A stretch of DNA of 64,000 bases from NCBI GenBank assembly GCA_028876495.1, contig JAGWRO010000076.1, forward strand, positions 1 to 64,000, read 5' to 3'. Made by a program: the position numbers and the translations under genes. Within the stretch, counting starts at the first letter, position 1. Each line of letters opens with the position of its first letter. Below, in pieces: positions 1-9,527 of the stretch. The notes under the pieces are model-generated. The model saw only the letters and a list, made by a program, of their open reading frames with translations, was not told the DNA's origin and made no database searches. The stretch is from Bacteroidota bacterium. Its GTDB lineage: Bacteria > Bacteroidota > Bacteroidia > Chitinophagales > Chitinophagaceae.

Positions 1-2
1 AT

Positions 3-587
3 AATCATGAAGATCATGTAACAAAAGATTTGCCTGCGGTATTATCCTTTGGAAGAATGCCAACATGGATAAAGCGTGTGCAGGATTTTATGTATGCAGA
101 TAAAGAGGATGCTTCTTACCAGGTACAACAGGCAAAAATTGCCATTGCCACCGGTGGCATTTTTGGCAAAGGGCCGGGAAAAAGTGAAGAGAGAAATTTT
201 TTACCACATCCTTACAGCGATTTTATTTATGCAATTATTATAGAAGAATATGGTTTGGTAGGTGGTGCGGTGATTTTACTCATCTATCTTCTTTTTTTAT
301 TCCGAAGTATAAAACTTTTCCAGCGATGTCCTTACGCTTTTGGTGCATTCCTGGCAGTGGCGCTCAGTTTTACTTTGGTGATCCAGGCATTGGTGAATAT
401 GGCCGTGAATGTAAACCTGTTTCCCACGACGGGTGTTACATTACCTCTTGTAAGTATGGGAGGGAGTAGTTTGTTGTTCACGTGTTTTGCTATAGGAATT
501 ATTTTAAGTGTTGCAAGAAACGTAGAGCAGGCAGAAGGAAGAAATGTTGAGTTAGCTACTCAGCAGACTGAAGAGGAAGTTGAATAA
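3..587 (+). CDS. ftsW: Cell division lipid II polymerase FtsW, C-terminal part
   Basis: SEDS-family integral membrane protein that polymerises septal peptidoglycan from lipid II with its partner PBP. Only the last 194 codons are in the window; the frame is open to the left edge, so the TTG at 30 is not the real start. Visible are the loop with HPYSDFIYAIIIEEYGLVGG and the last membrane segments ending in LVSMGGSSLLFTCFAIGIIL, both typical of FtsW/RodA. Position directly before murG, murC, ftsQ, ftsA and ftsZ favours FtsW over RodA. The tail after the last membrane segment is short and Glu/Gln-rich. Confidence 0.93.
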   Translation, partial: NHEDHVTKDLPAVLSFGRMPTWIKRVQDFMYADKEDASYQVQQAKIAIATGGIFGKGPGKSEERNFLPHPYSDFIYAIIIEEYGLVGGAVILLIYLLFLFRSIKLFQRCPYAFGAFLAVALSFTLVIQALVNMAVNVNLFPTTGVTLPLVSMGGSSLLFTCFAIGIILSVARNVEQAEGRNVELATQQTEEEVE

Positions 588-611
588 AAGAGAAAAATAA
601 AAATCTTTCTT

Positions 612-627
612 ATTTGTTGGTTTACCA
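612..627 (+). repeat. 16-bp intergenic motif, copy 1
   Basis: Reads ATTTGTTGGTTTACCA, 24 nt after the ftsW stop. A third related octamer (TCTAATAA) follows. One of about 14 copies of the motif ATTTGTTGGTTTACTG in this window. Confidence 0.6.
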
Positions 628-664
628 TCTAATAAGAAATTGTGAAAATGAAAAAAATGCAACT

Positions 665-1753
665 ATGAAAATAATAATTGCAGGTGGTGGTACTGGAGGT
701 CACATTTTTCCGGCTTTGGCAATTGCTAATGCCTTGAAAGATCAGGATGCTGCAATTGAAATTTTGTTTGTTGGGGCAAAAGGGAAAATGGAGATGGAAA
801 AAATTCCGGCGGCAGGATACAAAATTGTTGGACTTGATATCGCCGGGTATAACAGAAGTTCTTTGATAAAAAATATTTCACTTCCGGTAAAACTGGTAGC
901 GAGTTTTTTGCAGGTAAGGAAAATTCTTAAAACGTTTAAGCCTGATGCGGTGGTAGGAGTAGGAGGGTATTCAAGTTTTCCTGTTTTGCGATCAGCGCAA
1001 AGCATGAAAATCCCTACGTTTATTCATGAAAGCAATTCTTTACCCGGCAAAAGCAATATCATGTTGGGTAAAAGGGCAACTGAAATTTTTGTGCCTTCAG
1101 AAGGAATGGAAAAATACTTTCCTTCTGAAAAATTAAAGATAACGGGCAACCCTATACGCAAAGTTTTTTTGAAAAACATTTCAAAAGAAGAAGCGCGAAA
1201 ATTTTTCGGATTAAGTCCGGAATTGAAAACAGTATTTGTAATGGGAGGAAGCCTGGGCGCCAAAAGCATCAATGAAACCATAGAAGAAAACATTGATCTT
1301 TTTAAAAAGAATAAGTTACAGCTTATCTGGCAAACAGGTAAAAATTTTGCTCCACATGCAGCAAAGGCAGAAGAAGAAAGAACGAATATGTGGTCAAATG
1401 CTTTTATTGATAAAATGGAAAATGCTTATGCCGCAGCAGATGTGGTTATTTCAAGGTCGGGGGCGATGACGGTTGCTGAATTGTGTGTGGTAGCCAAGCC
1501 TGCAATATTTGTTCCATATCCCTTTGCAGCAGAAGATCATCAGACGGTGAATGCAGCAGTCCTGGTAAATAAAAAAGCGGCTTTGATGGTGCCTGATGCA
1601 AAAGCAAAAAGTGAATTATTTCCTTGTTTACTGCAACTGGTAAACGATGAACAACAAATGAAAGAATTAAAAAATAATATTTCAAAACTGGGTAATGTAA
1701 ATGCAGACGAAATCATTGCCACAGAGATTTTAAATAAAATAAATAGAAAATAA
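665..1753 (+). CDS. murG: MurG, lipid II-forming GlcNAc transferase
   Basis: GT28-family peripheral membrane enzyme that adds GlcNAc from UDP-GlcNAc to lipid I, making lipid II. I place the start at the ATG at 665 because the conserved N-terminus MKIIIAGGGTGGHIFPAL begins there; an upstream in-frame TTG at 614 would add 17 unrelated residues. The product has 362 residues, normal for the family. The glycine-rich loop is at residues 6-11, and the C-terminal donor-binding region contains SRSGAMTVAELCVVAKPAIF followed by P-Y-P-x6-DHQ. It lies between ftsW and murC (21 nt gap), as expected in a Bacteroidota dcw operon. Confidence 0.96.
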   Translation: MKIIIAGGGTGGHIFPALAIANALKDQDAAIEILFVGAKGKMEMEKIPAAGYKIVGLDIAGYNRSSLIKNISLPVKLVASFLQVRKILKTFKPDAVVGVGGYSSFPVLRSAQSMKIPTFIHESNSLPGKSNIMLGKRATEIFVPSEGMEKYFPSEKLKITGNPIRKVFLKNISKEEARKFFGLSPELKTVFVMGGSLGAKSINETIEENIDLFKKNKLQLIWQTGKNFAPHAAKAEEERTNMWSNAFIDKMENAYAAADVVISRSGAMTVAELCVVAKPAIFVPYPFAAEDHQTVNAAVLVNKKAALMVPDAKAKSELFPCLLQLVNDEQQMKELKNNISKLGNVNADEIIATEILNKINRK

Positions 1754-1774
1754 GATTAGGGTTTTAAAAATAAA

Positions 1775-3184
1775 ATGAAGGATTTTAAAAACATATCACG
1801 GATTTACTTTTTAGGTATAGGTGGCATTGGTATGAGTGCACTTGCAAGGTATTTTTTGAGCAAGAATATCGTGGTGAGTGGCTATGATAAAACGCCCACA
1901 CCTCTCACGCAACAAATGGAAAAGGAGGGAATGATTATTCATTATGAAGATAGTGTTGAGTTATTGGATAAAAACGCTGATCTCGTTGTTTATACTCCGG
2001 CAATTCCTAAAGATCAAAAAGAGTTTAATTATTACAAGGATAATAATTATGATTTGGCAAAAAGAAGTGATGTTTTGAAGGAAATTACGAGCTCTTCATT
2101 CAACATCTGCATCGCAGGAACTCATGGCAAAACTACGATCAGTACGATGGTTGCGCATATTCTGCGGCATAGCGGTTATGGTTGTAATGCCTTCCTGGGT
2201 GGCATTTCGGTCAATTATCATACTAATTTCTGGAGCAGTGAAAACAATGTGTGTGTGGTAGAAGCTGATGAGTATGACAGAAGTTTTTTAAAGCTTTCGC
2301 CGGATGTTGCAGTTATTTCTGCAATGGATGCAGACCATCTTGATATCTACGGAACAAAAGAAAAGATGGAAGATGCGTTTGTGGAGTTTGCCAATCAGTT
2401 AAAACCCGGGGGTATTTTATTTACGAAATATGGTTTGCCTGATAAAGATTTTACTGCGTTTAATCATAAACATTATAGTCTCCAAAATGATATGGCTGAC
2501 GTGTATGCAACCAATATTACTATGCGCGACGGAGGTTACGTGTTTAATGTGAAATCAAAAAAATGGGAACTCAACGACATTAAGCTGAACATAGGCGGAA
2601 TGCACAATGTTGAAAATGCGGTTGCATCAATAGCTATAGCAGCTAATTTGGAAATTAATCCATTAAAAATAAAAAACGCCGTTGGAACATTTAAAGGGGT
2701 TAAAAGAAGATTTGAATATATAATTTCTGTTGATGAGGCGATGAAGTTGAAGAATAATGTGGTTTATATTGACGATTACGCGCATCATCCTGAGGAATTA
2801 GCAGCGCTGCTAAAAAGTGCAAAAAGCTTATTCAGTTTTAAAAAATGTACTATCATTTTTCAACCGCATCTTTTTTCGCGCACAAGGGATTTTGCGAAGG
2901 AATTTGCAGAAAGCCTTGACCTGGCCGATAGGATTTTGCTTCTTCCCATTTATCCTGCCCGTGAATTACCGGTAGAAGGGGTTTCAAGCAAACTGATTTT
3001 AGATCAAATGGAAAATGAAAATGCTACTGTTGTTTCTAAGGAAGAATTATTAAAGTACCTGCAAGGGGATTATCTCAAGCTGGTGCATGAAAGCTCTTTT
3101 GGAGAAGTGTTGATAACTGCTGGCGCGGGAGATATTGATCAACTGGTAGAACCAATTAAAAAGATATTATTGAATCCTTTTTAA
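1775..3184 (+). CDS. murC: MurC, UDP-MurNAc--L-alanine ligase
   Basis: Cytoplasmic Mur ligase that joins L-Ala to UDP-MurNAc using ATP, the first peptide step of the peptidoglycan precursor. 469 residues, full length. The N-terminal UDP-binding Rossmann motif GIGGIGMSALA is near residue 14, the ATP P-loop is GTHGKTTIS near 114, and the central EADEYDRSF and C-terminal DDYAHHPEE motifs are present. It is followed after only 3 nt by ftsQ, so the two are surely co-transcribed. Confidence 0.97.
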   Translation: MKDFKNISRIYFLGIGGIGMSALARYFLSKNIVVSGYDKTPTPLTQQMEKEGMIIHYEDSVELLDKNADLVVYTPAIPKDQKEFNYYKDNNYDLAKRSDVLKEITSSSFNICIAGTHGKTTISTMVAHILRHSGYGCNAFLGGISVNYHTNFWSSENNVCVVEADEYDRSFLKLSPDVAVISAMDADHLDIYGTKEKMEDAFVEFANQLKPGGILFTKYGLPDKDFTAFNHKHYSLQNDMADVYATNITMRDGGYVFNVKSKKWELNDIKLNIGGMHNVENAVASIAIAANLEINPLKIKNAVGTFKGVKRRFEYIISVDEAMKLKNNVVYIDDYAHHPEELAALLKSAKSLFSFKKCTIIFQPHLFSRTRDFAKEFAESLDLADRILLLPIYPARELPVEGVSSKLILDQMENENATVVSKEELLKYLQGDYLKLVHESSFGEVLITAGAGDIDQLVEPIKKILLNPF

Positions 3185-3187
3185 AAT

Positions 3188-4381
3188 ATGACAGCAAATA
3201 AAAAATACAAGCTCAATAAAATACTTTCTGTTTCAGTATGGATCATACTGGCTTCAGGAGTTGTTGTGCTTTTGGTTGCTGCCATTACGAAAAAGAATAC
3301 GGAGAGAATTACCGGTGTCGACATAAAAATATCCGGGATTCAAAACAATTATTTTATTAACAAAAAAGAAGTACTTAAAATCCTTGAAAAAGTAAATGGC
3401 AAAAAGCTGGATAAATCAACGATAAGTTCTCTGGACCTGGCTGCAATGGAAAACCAGTTGGCAAAAAACGATTGGATCAAGAAGGCTGAATTGTTTTTTG
3501 ACAATAATAAAGTGTTGCAGGTAAAGGTTACAGAGAGAGAGCCGATAGCAAGAATATTTACTGTTTCTGGCGCTTCATTTTATATTGATAGTTCTTTGAG
3601 CCGATTGCCTTTGAGCGATAAATTTTCTGCCAGGCTTCCGGTATTTACCAGCTTCCCTACAGAGGTGCGCATTTTAAAAAGTAGAGATAGCGTACTATTA
3701 AGCCAGGTGAAAATATTAAGTGAATATATTAATAATCATCCTTTTTGGATGGCGCAGATTGATCAAATTGATATTTCTCCGCAAGGGAATTTTGACCTGA
3801 TTCCAAAATTAGGAAACCAGGTAATACGCTTTGGAGACATAAGCAATTATGAACAAAAGTTTAATAAGCTGCTTGCTTTTTATAAACAAGTGGAAACAAA
3901 AGTTGGTTGGAACAAGTATTCTGTTTTAGATATCCAATATAAAAACCAGGTGATAGGCGTGGTAAGAGATGCGGCAGAAATAAAGTCAGATTCTTTAAAA
4001 GCCATAGAAATTATGAAAGAGATTATAACTGAAGCTGAAAAGAATACAAACGATTCAACTAAAATTCAATTACCTGAACCAAAAGATAATAACGATAAAG
4101 TAAATCAATCGCCGGTTTTAGATCCTGTACCCAATGAAACTTCCAATGATAATAAAATTAATACAGCCGAAAAGAAAGTTGGTACTGTGACCCCTATCCA
4201 TCATCATGAAAAACCATTTTTAAAAAAACAATTCTCAACAGAGAATAAAGCAGTAATCAGACATCCATCATCAAATGAAAAACCGCATCCTGCCCCTTCA
4301 GAAAAAACAGTAGAAAGAAAACAAAAGGAAGTTGAAAAACAGGTACCAAAGGCAGTGATGCCGCCAAAAAGTGATTATTAA
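3188..4381 (+). CDS. ftsQ: FtsQ/DivIB-type cell division protein with long C-terminal tail
   Basis: Bitopic division protein expected to link FtsB/FtsL to the rest of the divisome. It has a short cytoplasmic N-terminus, one membrane segment (about residues 12-33), a POTRA-like region (about 40-115, ending in the family phrase KVTEREPIARIF) and the FtsQ beta domain to about 265. The last 130 residues are a low-complexity Lys/Pro/Asn/Glu-rich periplasmic tail absent from short FtsQ proteins. Identification rests on position between murC and ftsA plus this layout, since FtsQ diverges quickly in sequence. Confidence 0.88.
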   Translation: MTANKKYKLNKILSVSVWIILASGVVVLLVAAITKKNTERITGVDIKISGIQNNYFINKKEVLKILEKVNGKKLDKSTISSLDLAAMENQLAKNDWIKKAELFFDNNKVLQVKVTEREPIARIFTVSGASFYIDSSLSRLPLSDKFSARLPVFTSFPTEVRILKSRDSVLLSQVKILSEYINNHPFWMAQIDQIDISPQGNFDLIPKLGNQVIRFGDISNYEQKFNKLLAFYKQVETKVGWNKYSVLDIQYKNQVIGVVRDAAEIKSDSLKAIEIMKEIITEAEKNTNDSTKIQLPEPKDNNDKVNQSPVLDPVPNETSNDNKINTAEKKVGTVTPIHHHEKPFLKKQFSTENKAVIRHPSSNEKPHPAPSEKTVERKQKEVEKQVPKAVMPPKSDY

Positions 4382-4480
4382 AAATGAAAAATTTGGATAA
4401 ATAAAAAACATAGTACAACAAGCACCTTCATCATTTGATGGGATCGGAAAATCAAAATGAAGGATAAAAAAACAAAAAAC

Positions 4481-5848
4481 ATGAACAACGAACAACCCAT
4501 TATCGTAGGCCTCGACATTGGTACAACCAAGATCGCTGCCATTGCAGGAAGAAAAAATGAATTCGGCAAATTAGAAATTCTCGGCTTTGGACGCGCCAAC
4601 AGCAACGGTGTACAACACGGCATGGTTTTAAACATTGATCAAACCATTAAAGCAATTCAAACAGCACTTGAAAACTGCTATGCCAGTAATCCGAACTTAC
4701 CTATTACCGAAGTGTATGTTGGTATTGCCGGCCATCACATCAAAAGCCTTCAAACGCGCGGTGATATTGTAAGGCAGAATACGGAAGAAGAGATCATGCA
4801 ATCTGAAATTGACCAGTTGGTAAATGATCAGTACAAAACTTATATACCTGCCGGCGATCAGATCATCGATGTGATTCCACAGGAATTTACGGTAGATAAT
4901 TTTCAAAACATTCCTGATCCCATTGGTTATAGCGGCGTGAAGGTGGGTGCGAATTTTCATATTATCACCGGCGATAAAAATGCGATAAGAAATATAAACC
5001 GAAGTGTTGAAAAAGCGGGATTACAAATCAAAGACCTCGTACTTCAACCTCTTGCCTCTGCAGCCGCGGTTATGTGTGAGCATGATCTGGAAGCCGGTGT
5101 TGCCATTGTTGATATTGGTGGTGGCACTACAGATCTTGCTGTTTTTTATGAAGGGATTTTAAAACATACTGCTGTTATCCCTTTTGGTGGAGAAAACATT
5201 ACCAATGATATTAAAACAGGGTTGGGTGTTTTAAAAACACAGGCTGAACAAATGAAAGTTCAATTTGGCAGTGCACTTACTGATGAAGCCAAAGCCAATA
5301 CATTCATAACTATTCCAGGTTTAAGAGGTATGGCGGCAAAAGAGATCAGCGTAAAAAACCTGGCTGCGATTATACAGGCGCGCATGAGCGAAATAATGGA
5401 TTTTGTTTCTTACCATTTAAAACAGGTTGGGTTGGATAACCGGATGTTGAACGGAGGTGTAGTGCTTACCGGTGGCGGTTCTCAATTGAAACATTTAATT
5501 CAGCTTACAGAATATGTTACAGGATTGAACGCTCGAATCGGCTACCCTAATGAACATTTGGCTCCCGGCCATATTGAAGAACTGGCCAAGCCAATGTATG
5601 CCACTTGCCTGGGATTGATCTTAAAGGGATATAATGATTATGAAAATAAACGCAAACAATTTGAACAGCAATTTGCAAAAGTTAATATTCCTGAAGGATT
5701 ACAGCAGGCAAGCATAGACGAAATTGTTGTTGAAACAGATGAAAGAACAAATGTAGTGAAACCAAGAAAAACCTTAAAAAGCTTTTTGGATTCGTGTAAA
5801 AATGGTTTAATAGAAATGTTTAAGGATGAAGAGGATTCAGAATTGTAA
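4481..5848 (+). CDS. ftsA: FtsA, actin-like membrane anchor of FtsZ
   Basis: Actin-fold ATPase that tethers FtsZ filaments to the inner membrane and recruits later divisome proteins. Phosphate-1 loop DIGTTK, phosphate-2 loop DIGGGTTDLAVF and adenosine loop GGVVLTGGGSQL are all present, with the SHS2/1C region between the first two. The C-terminus ends in a probable amphipathic helix (FLDSCKNGLIEMFKDEE), the usual membrane-targeting sequence. I prefer the ATG at 4481 because homologues begin a few residues before the first beta strand; an in-frame ATG at 4457 adds eight Lys-rich residues and cannot be excluded. ftsZ follows after 120 nt. Confidence 0.95.
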   Translation: MNNEQPIIVGLDIGTTKIAAIAGRKNEFGKLEILGFGRANSNGVQHGMVLNIDQTIKAIQTALENCYASNPNLPITEVYVGIAGHHIKSLQTRGDIVRQNTEEEIMQSEIDQLVNDQYKTYIPAGDQIIDVIPQEFTVDNFQNIPDPIGYSGVKVGANFHIITGDKNAIRNINRSVEKAGLQIKDLVLQPLASAAAVMCEHDLEAGVAIVDIGGGTTDLAVFYEGILKHTAVIPFGGENITNDIKTGLGVLKTQAEQMKVQFGSALTDEAKANTFITIPGLRGMAAKEISVKNLAAIIQARMSEIMDFVSYHLKQVGLDNRMLNGGVVLTGGGSQLKHLIQLTEYVTGLNARIGYPNEHLAPGHIEELAKPMYATCLGLILKGYNDYENKRKQFEQQFAKVNIPEGLQQASIDEIVVETDERTNVVKPRKTLKSFLDSCKNGLIEMFKDEEDSEL

Positions 5849-5968
5849 AATCTCTCCAAGGATCATCAAATATTTAAGAAATAAAATTTAAAAAACAACA
5901 ACGTTACATAATTCGGGGATGCCCTAAAAAAATCCGGATTAATTACTAACCCAAAAATAAACCTTACT

Positions 5969-7912
5969 ATGATTCAATTTGATTTGCCAAAAGAACAATC
6001 ATCCATTCTGAAAGTAATAGGAATAGGTGGTGGTGGCAGCAATGCGGTGAACCATATGTTCAGCCAAAATATTGATGGTGTAAATTTCATTATTTGCAAT
6101 ACAGATGCGCAGGCAATTACTACAAGCAAAGTACCTAACAAAGTGCAACTCGGCCCGCATTTAACACAGGGACTTGGAGCGGGAGCTAATCCTGAGATTG
6201 GCCGTGAAGCCACCGAAGAAAGCCTGGAAGAAATAAAAAAGATACTCGAAGTAAATACCAAAATGGCTTTTATCACTGCAGGCATGGGCGGCGGAACCGG
6301 TACAGGTGGCGCGCCGATTATCGCTAAAATTTGCCAGGATCTTGGAATTTTAACTGTTGGGATTGTTACTACTCCATTCGCTTATGAAGGCAAAAAAAGA
6401 ATTGCGCAGGCAGAGGAGGGAATCAGAAATTTAAAAGATCATGTAGATACATTATTGGTAATCAGTAATGATAAATTGCGTCACCAGTTTGGAAACCTTA
6501 CTATGAAGGCCGCGTTTGCAAAAGCTGATAATGTTTTAGCCACGGCTGCCAAATGTATTACTGATGTTATCAACAGTACAGGGCAGATCAATGTTGACTT
6601 TGCAGATGTTTGCACCGTTATGAAATGTGGTGGTGTGGCTATTCTGGGAAGTGCTGAATGCGAAGGCGAAAACAGGGCTCAAAATGCAATTGAGTCGGCG
6701 CTGAATTCTCCGCTTTTAAATGACAACGACATTCGTGGTGCAAAATGGATATTAATCAATATTAATTCTGCTGAAGGTGAAACAGAATTTACAATGGATG
6801 AAGTTGAAACCATTCAAAATCATTTGCTAAGCCAGGCAGGGGAAGATTCTGATGTGATTCTCGGTTTGGGTTACGATAATTCTCTCGATAAAAAAATCGG
6901 TATTACATTGATTGCGACAGGCTTTGAGCATAAATCGCCTTTTAATAAAAATGAAGAACCGGTAAAAGAAGAAAAAAAGGAAAATGAAAAAGTGGTAGTG
7001 GTTTTAGAGGAGGAAAAAAAGAAACCAAGCCAACCACTCTTTCTTTTTGATGAAAAAAATGAATCGCTTATTAGTAAGGAAGAGATAGCTGAAGAACAAA
7101 AGAAAAAACCGGAAAGGGAGGACATAAAACCGCTGCAACAGAAGGATATCAATACTTCTGTAAAAAAACAAGAAGATGAAACGGAGAGCCTTGCTCCAAA
7201 AATCGTAGAAATACCTGAGATTGAAATCGTAAAATTACCAACTAACAAAAGGGAAATTACTGTTGATAAATCCTCTGAAAATGTTATTCGTTTGGAATTA
7301 TCTTCAGATTATAATCCTGTAACTTCGAAAGCGAATTTTAATCAGAAAGATAAAGCTGAAAATTTAAGCCAGGTTAAAGAAACTAAAGTTAATAAAGACG
7401 CTAGCACCGCCCCAACGTCAGGCGGTTATTTGGCCATACCGAAGCATATTTATGTGGAAGATAGGCCAAAACCCGAATCCGAAACTCCTGATAAACCAGC
7501 ACCATTGCCAATTTCTAAACAGGAAGACGAGCCTGTAGAAGAAATGCATTTGGTGGTTAAAAATTCCAATGATGCGGTGGAGGAAAGTCAGGAAAAGAAA
7601 GTACACCAAACGATGCCTATCATGATGTCGACTGTTGAGGAACCGCCGATGGTGGACGAAACAGAAGAACTAAAGCGCAGGGCTATGGATCGTATTGCGA
7701 AACTGAGGAATCTATCCTTTAATGTAAACGCTGCGGATCCTAACAATGAGTTTGAGTCTGTTCCCGCATACCTTCGCCGCAACATGGAATTGCAAAATTC
7801 TATCGCTGACGTAGAAAGTTTTTATAGCAATTATACCGTTAAATCGGATGGAAATAATAAAGCCGAAATAAGCACCATCAATACATTTTTGGATGGTGAA
7901 AAACCGGATTGA
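5969..7912 (+). CDS. ftsZ: FtsZ, tubulin-like division GTPase with long linker
   Basis: Forms the Z-ring. The GTPase core (about residues 1-320) has the tubulin signature GGGTGTG and the early GGGGSNAVNHM loop. It is followed by a long charged, Lys/Glu-rich linker of roughly 270 residues, much longer than in E. coli (383 residues in total there, 647 here). The conserved peptide that binds FtsA is recognisable as ESVPAYLRRN near 596-605, followed by a further 43-residue tail ending in FLDGEKPD; an extension after the peptide is usual for Bacteroidota FtsZ. Last gene of the dcw operon; a terminator follows at 8048. Confidence 0.97.
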   Translation: MIQFDLPKEQSSILKVIGIGGGGSNAVNHMFSQNIDGVNFIICNTDAQAITTSKVPNKVQLGPHLTQGLGAGANPEIGREATEESLEEIKKILEVNTKMAFITAGMGGGTGTGGAPIIAKICQDLGILTVGIVTTPFAYEGKKRIAQAEEGIRNLKDHVDTLLVISNDKLRHQFGNLTMKAAFAKADNVLATAAKCITDVINSTGQINVDFADVCTVMKCGGVAILGSAECEGENRAQNAIESALNSPLLNDNDIRGAKWILININSAEGETEFTMDEVETIQNHLLSQAGEDSDVILGLGYDNSLDKKIGITLIATGFEHKSPFNKNEEPVKEEKKENEKVVVVLEEEKKKPSQPLFLFDEKNESLISKEEIAEEQKKKPEREDIKPLQQKDINTSVKKQEDETESLAPKIVEIPEIEIVKLPTNKREITVDKSSENVIRLELSSDYNPVTSKANFNQKDKAENLSQVKETKVNKDASTAPTSGGYLAIPKHIYVEDRPKPESETPDKPAPLPISKQEDEPVEEMHLVVKNSNDAVEESQEKKVHQTMPIMMSTVEEPPMVDETEELKRRAMDRIAKLRNLSFNVNAADPNNEFESVPAYLRRNMELQNSIADVESFYSNYTVKSDGNNKAEISTINTFLDGEKPD

Positions 7913-7920
7913 TACTATTC

Positions 7921-7960
7921 GTTAATTAGTTAATTGGTTAAATGGTTTAGTGGTAGGATG
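7921..7960 (+). repeat. Array of five 8-bp units
   Basis: Five successive octamers: GTTAATTA, GTTAATTG, GTTAAATG, GTTTAGTG, GTAGGATG. It starts 9 nt after the ftsZ stop. The fourth unit is one base from GTTTACTG, the second half of the 16-bp intergenic motif. Confidence 0.6.
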
Positions 7961-8047
7961 CTGTAGTTCTACAACATCAAACTAAAACTACAAACTATGA
8001 AATAATTATAATTTCGTTGTTGTGTGTACTAATGTAATGTTTACTTT

Positions 8048-8079
8048 CCCCGGAGACTGAAAAAGTTGGCCGGGGTTTT
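8048..8079 (+). terminator. Rho-independent terminator of the dcw operon
   Basis: Perfect 6-bp stem CCCCGG (8048-8053) / CCGGGG (8070-8075) followed by TTTT. It lies 136 nt after the ftsZ stop and before the pseudogene. Confidence 0.75.
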
Positions 8080-8148
8080 ATTTGAAATGCATTTAAATTT
8101 GAATACAATGATTAAAACCCCAACTTTTCTTTTTAATAAAATCATCCA

Positions 8149-8552
8149 ATGACACCATTATTTAAAAAGCTCAATTTTAAAATGCAAAAACAAATTTGCA
8201 TCCTAAATTCCCCGGCTGAATTTGAGAAGGAAGCGGAAGAAATTAAAAAAGTAACTTCTTTAATAACCAACATGCGTGATTGCAAAAAAAGTAGAGTTTA
8301 TTTTATCATTTGTAAAAACAAAAAATGAGATCGAAACCATTTCTTCTGGCCTGGCAAAAAAATTAGAAGGCGATGCAATAGTTTGGTTTGCCTATCCTAA
8401 GAAGACCTCCAAAAAAATATAATGTTGAAATTAACCGCGATTATGGCTGGAATGTATTACGAAATGGTGGTTTGGATACAGTAAGAGCCGTTTCAATTGA
8501 TGACGACTGGAGCGCATTGCGTTTCAGAAAAGTTGCGTTTATTAAAAAATGA
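8149..8552 (+). pseudogene. Small conserved Bacteroidota protein, broken by two frameshifts
   Basis: Three consecutive reading frames join into one plausible protein of about 133 residues: MTPLFKKLNFKMQKQICIL..., then VEFILSFVKTKNEIETISSG...EGDAIVWFAYPKK, then YNVEINRDYGWNVLRNGG...DDDWSALRFRKVAFIKK. The breaks are at two 7-A runs (8284-8290 and 8411-8417); removing one A from each restores a single frame from 8149 to 8552. The WFAYPK and DDDWSALRFR phrases belong to a small protein family common in Bacteroidota whose function I do not know. Intact genes here also contain A7 and A8 runs, so real decay is more likely than sequencing error, but error is possible. Confidence 0.75.
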
Positions 8553-8692
8553 AACAAGCGATTTTTTTAACAGGAGATTTTCTTCAGTCTAAAATAAGAA
8601 ACTCCATTATTTCCTCACTTACTGTATCTTATTAAAGATGCAGTGGCTACTTAATTCTATTTTTATCGAAGGTAAAAATGAAAATTCTAACT

Positions 8693-8708
8693 AAATGTTA
8701 GTTTACTG
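8693..8708 (+). repeat. 16-bp intergenic motif, copy 2
   Basis: Reads AAATGTTAGTTTACTG, between the pseudogene and the cyclophilin gene, 57 nt before the latter's start. Confidence 0.5.
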
Positions 8709-8764
8709 TGGCGTAAGATTTATTAACTTCATCTTTTTCAAAATCTCTGAAAGAAACCTGATTC

Positions 8765-9370
8765 ATGATATCAAAATTTTTGAAATACTCGTTTTTACCA
8801 ATATTCGTTATTCTTTCAAGTTGTAAGCAACCTGTAAAATACAGCAAACCAACCATAGCTATCCAAACTTATTTTGGAGATATTATTGTTGAATTGTATC
8901 CGGAAAAGGCACCGAAAACTGTGGCGGCATTTTTGTCTTTTGTGGATTCCGGTTATTTTAAAAATACCTCTTTTTACAGGATTTTGACAACAGACGACGA
9001 GTCAATGAATGCATTCAAAACCAATCTTATCCAGGGAGGACTTTGGCAAACAAAACTGAAACTTCAACAAAAAATTCCCGGTATTCCGTTGGAAACAACC
9101 AGGCAAACGGGTATTCCTCATGAAGCAGGTGTTATATCGTTGGCAAGGGGTGAAGAGGAAAATTCCGGAAATACTGAATTTTTTATTTGTTTGGATGATG
9201 CACCCGCTTATGACGATGGCGGAGATGCCAGCCCCGATAAAAAAGGCTACGTAACGTTTGGTAAAGTTATTAGCGGAATGAAGTATGTAAAACAAATACA
9301 TAAACAACCGGAATTTGAAACGAATTTTTTGCCTCCTATTAAAATTATTAATATTAAAAGACTTAATTGA
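8765..9370 (+). CDS. Cyclophilin-type peptidyl-prolyl isomerase, lipoprotein
   Basis: Catalyses cis-trans isomerisation of X-Pro bonds, here probably in the periplasm or at a membrane face. The N-terminus has a signal with lipobox LSSC (Cys at residue 20). The cyclophilin domain starts at about residue 30 (IAIQTYFGDIIVELYPEKAP) and keeps the active-site phrases SFYRIL (Arg) and LIQGGLW, plus NTEFFICLDDAP. 201 residues, single domain. Stands alone: 157 nt separate it from kup, which has its own likely promoter. Confidence 0.92.
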   Translation: MISKFLKYSFLPIFVILSSCKQPVKYSKPTIAIQTYFGDIIVELYPEKAPKTVAAFLSFVDSGYFKNTSFYRILTTDDESMNAFKTNLIQGGLWQTKLKLQQKIPGIPLETTRQTGIPHEAGVISLARGEEENSGNTEFFICLDDAPAYDDGGDASPDKKGYVTFGKVISGMKYVKQIHKQPEFETNFLPPIKIINIKRLN

Positions 9371-9449
9371 ACCAGATTTTGAAATTATCGAATTTAATCC
9401 GCTAAAATTTCAAAAGAAATAAATTAATGGTCAATAAAATGTTTCATTC

Positions 9450-9457
9450 TACATTTG
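9450..9457 (+). promoter_or_regulatory. Likely -7 box of the kup promoter
   Basis: TACATTTG matches the Bacteroidota -7 consensus TAnnTTTG exactly. It lies 71 nt before the kup start. No good TTTG -33 box is seen at the usual 19-21 bp upstream. Confidence 0.4.
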
Positions 9458-9527
9458 CAAAATTATTCACTAAAAATGAAGGCAGTTGAGGCAATTGGAT
9501 TTTGAGGAAGCATCTTAAAACAAAAGC

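Noticed and set aside
30-587. Start of ftsW at the TTG at 30
   Set aside because: The frame is open to the window edge and the visible residues are the C-terminal part of the protein, so the gene is partial.
614-664. Upstream TTG start for murG
   Set aside because: Residues before 665 are not family-like and overlap the intergenic repeat copy at 612-627.
1618-1633. Copy of the 16-bp intergenic motif inside murG
   Set aside because: Three mismatches and inside coding sequence; treated as a chance match and counted against the pattern.
5974-7785. Several minus-strand open frames opposite ftsZ
   Set aside because: They are antisense shadows of a highly conserved gene, rich in Ser/Phe as expected from the complement of Lys/Glu codons.
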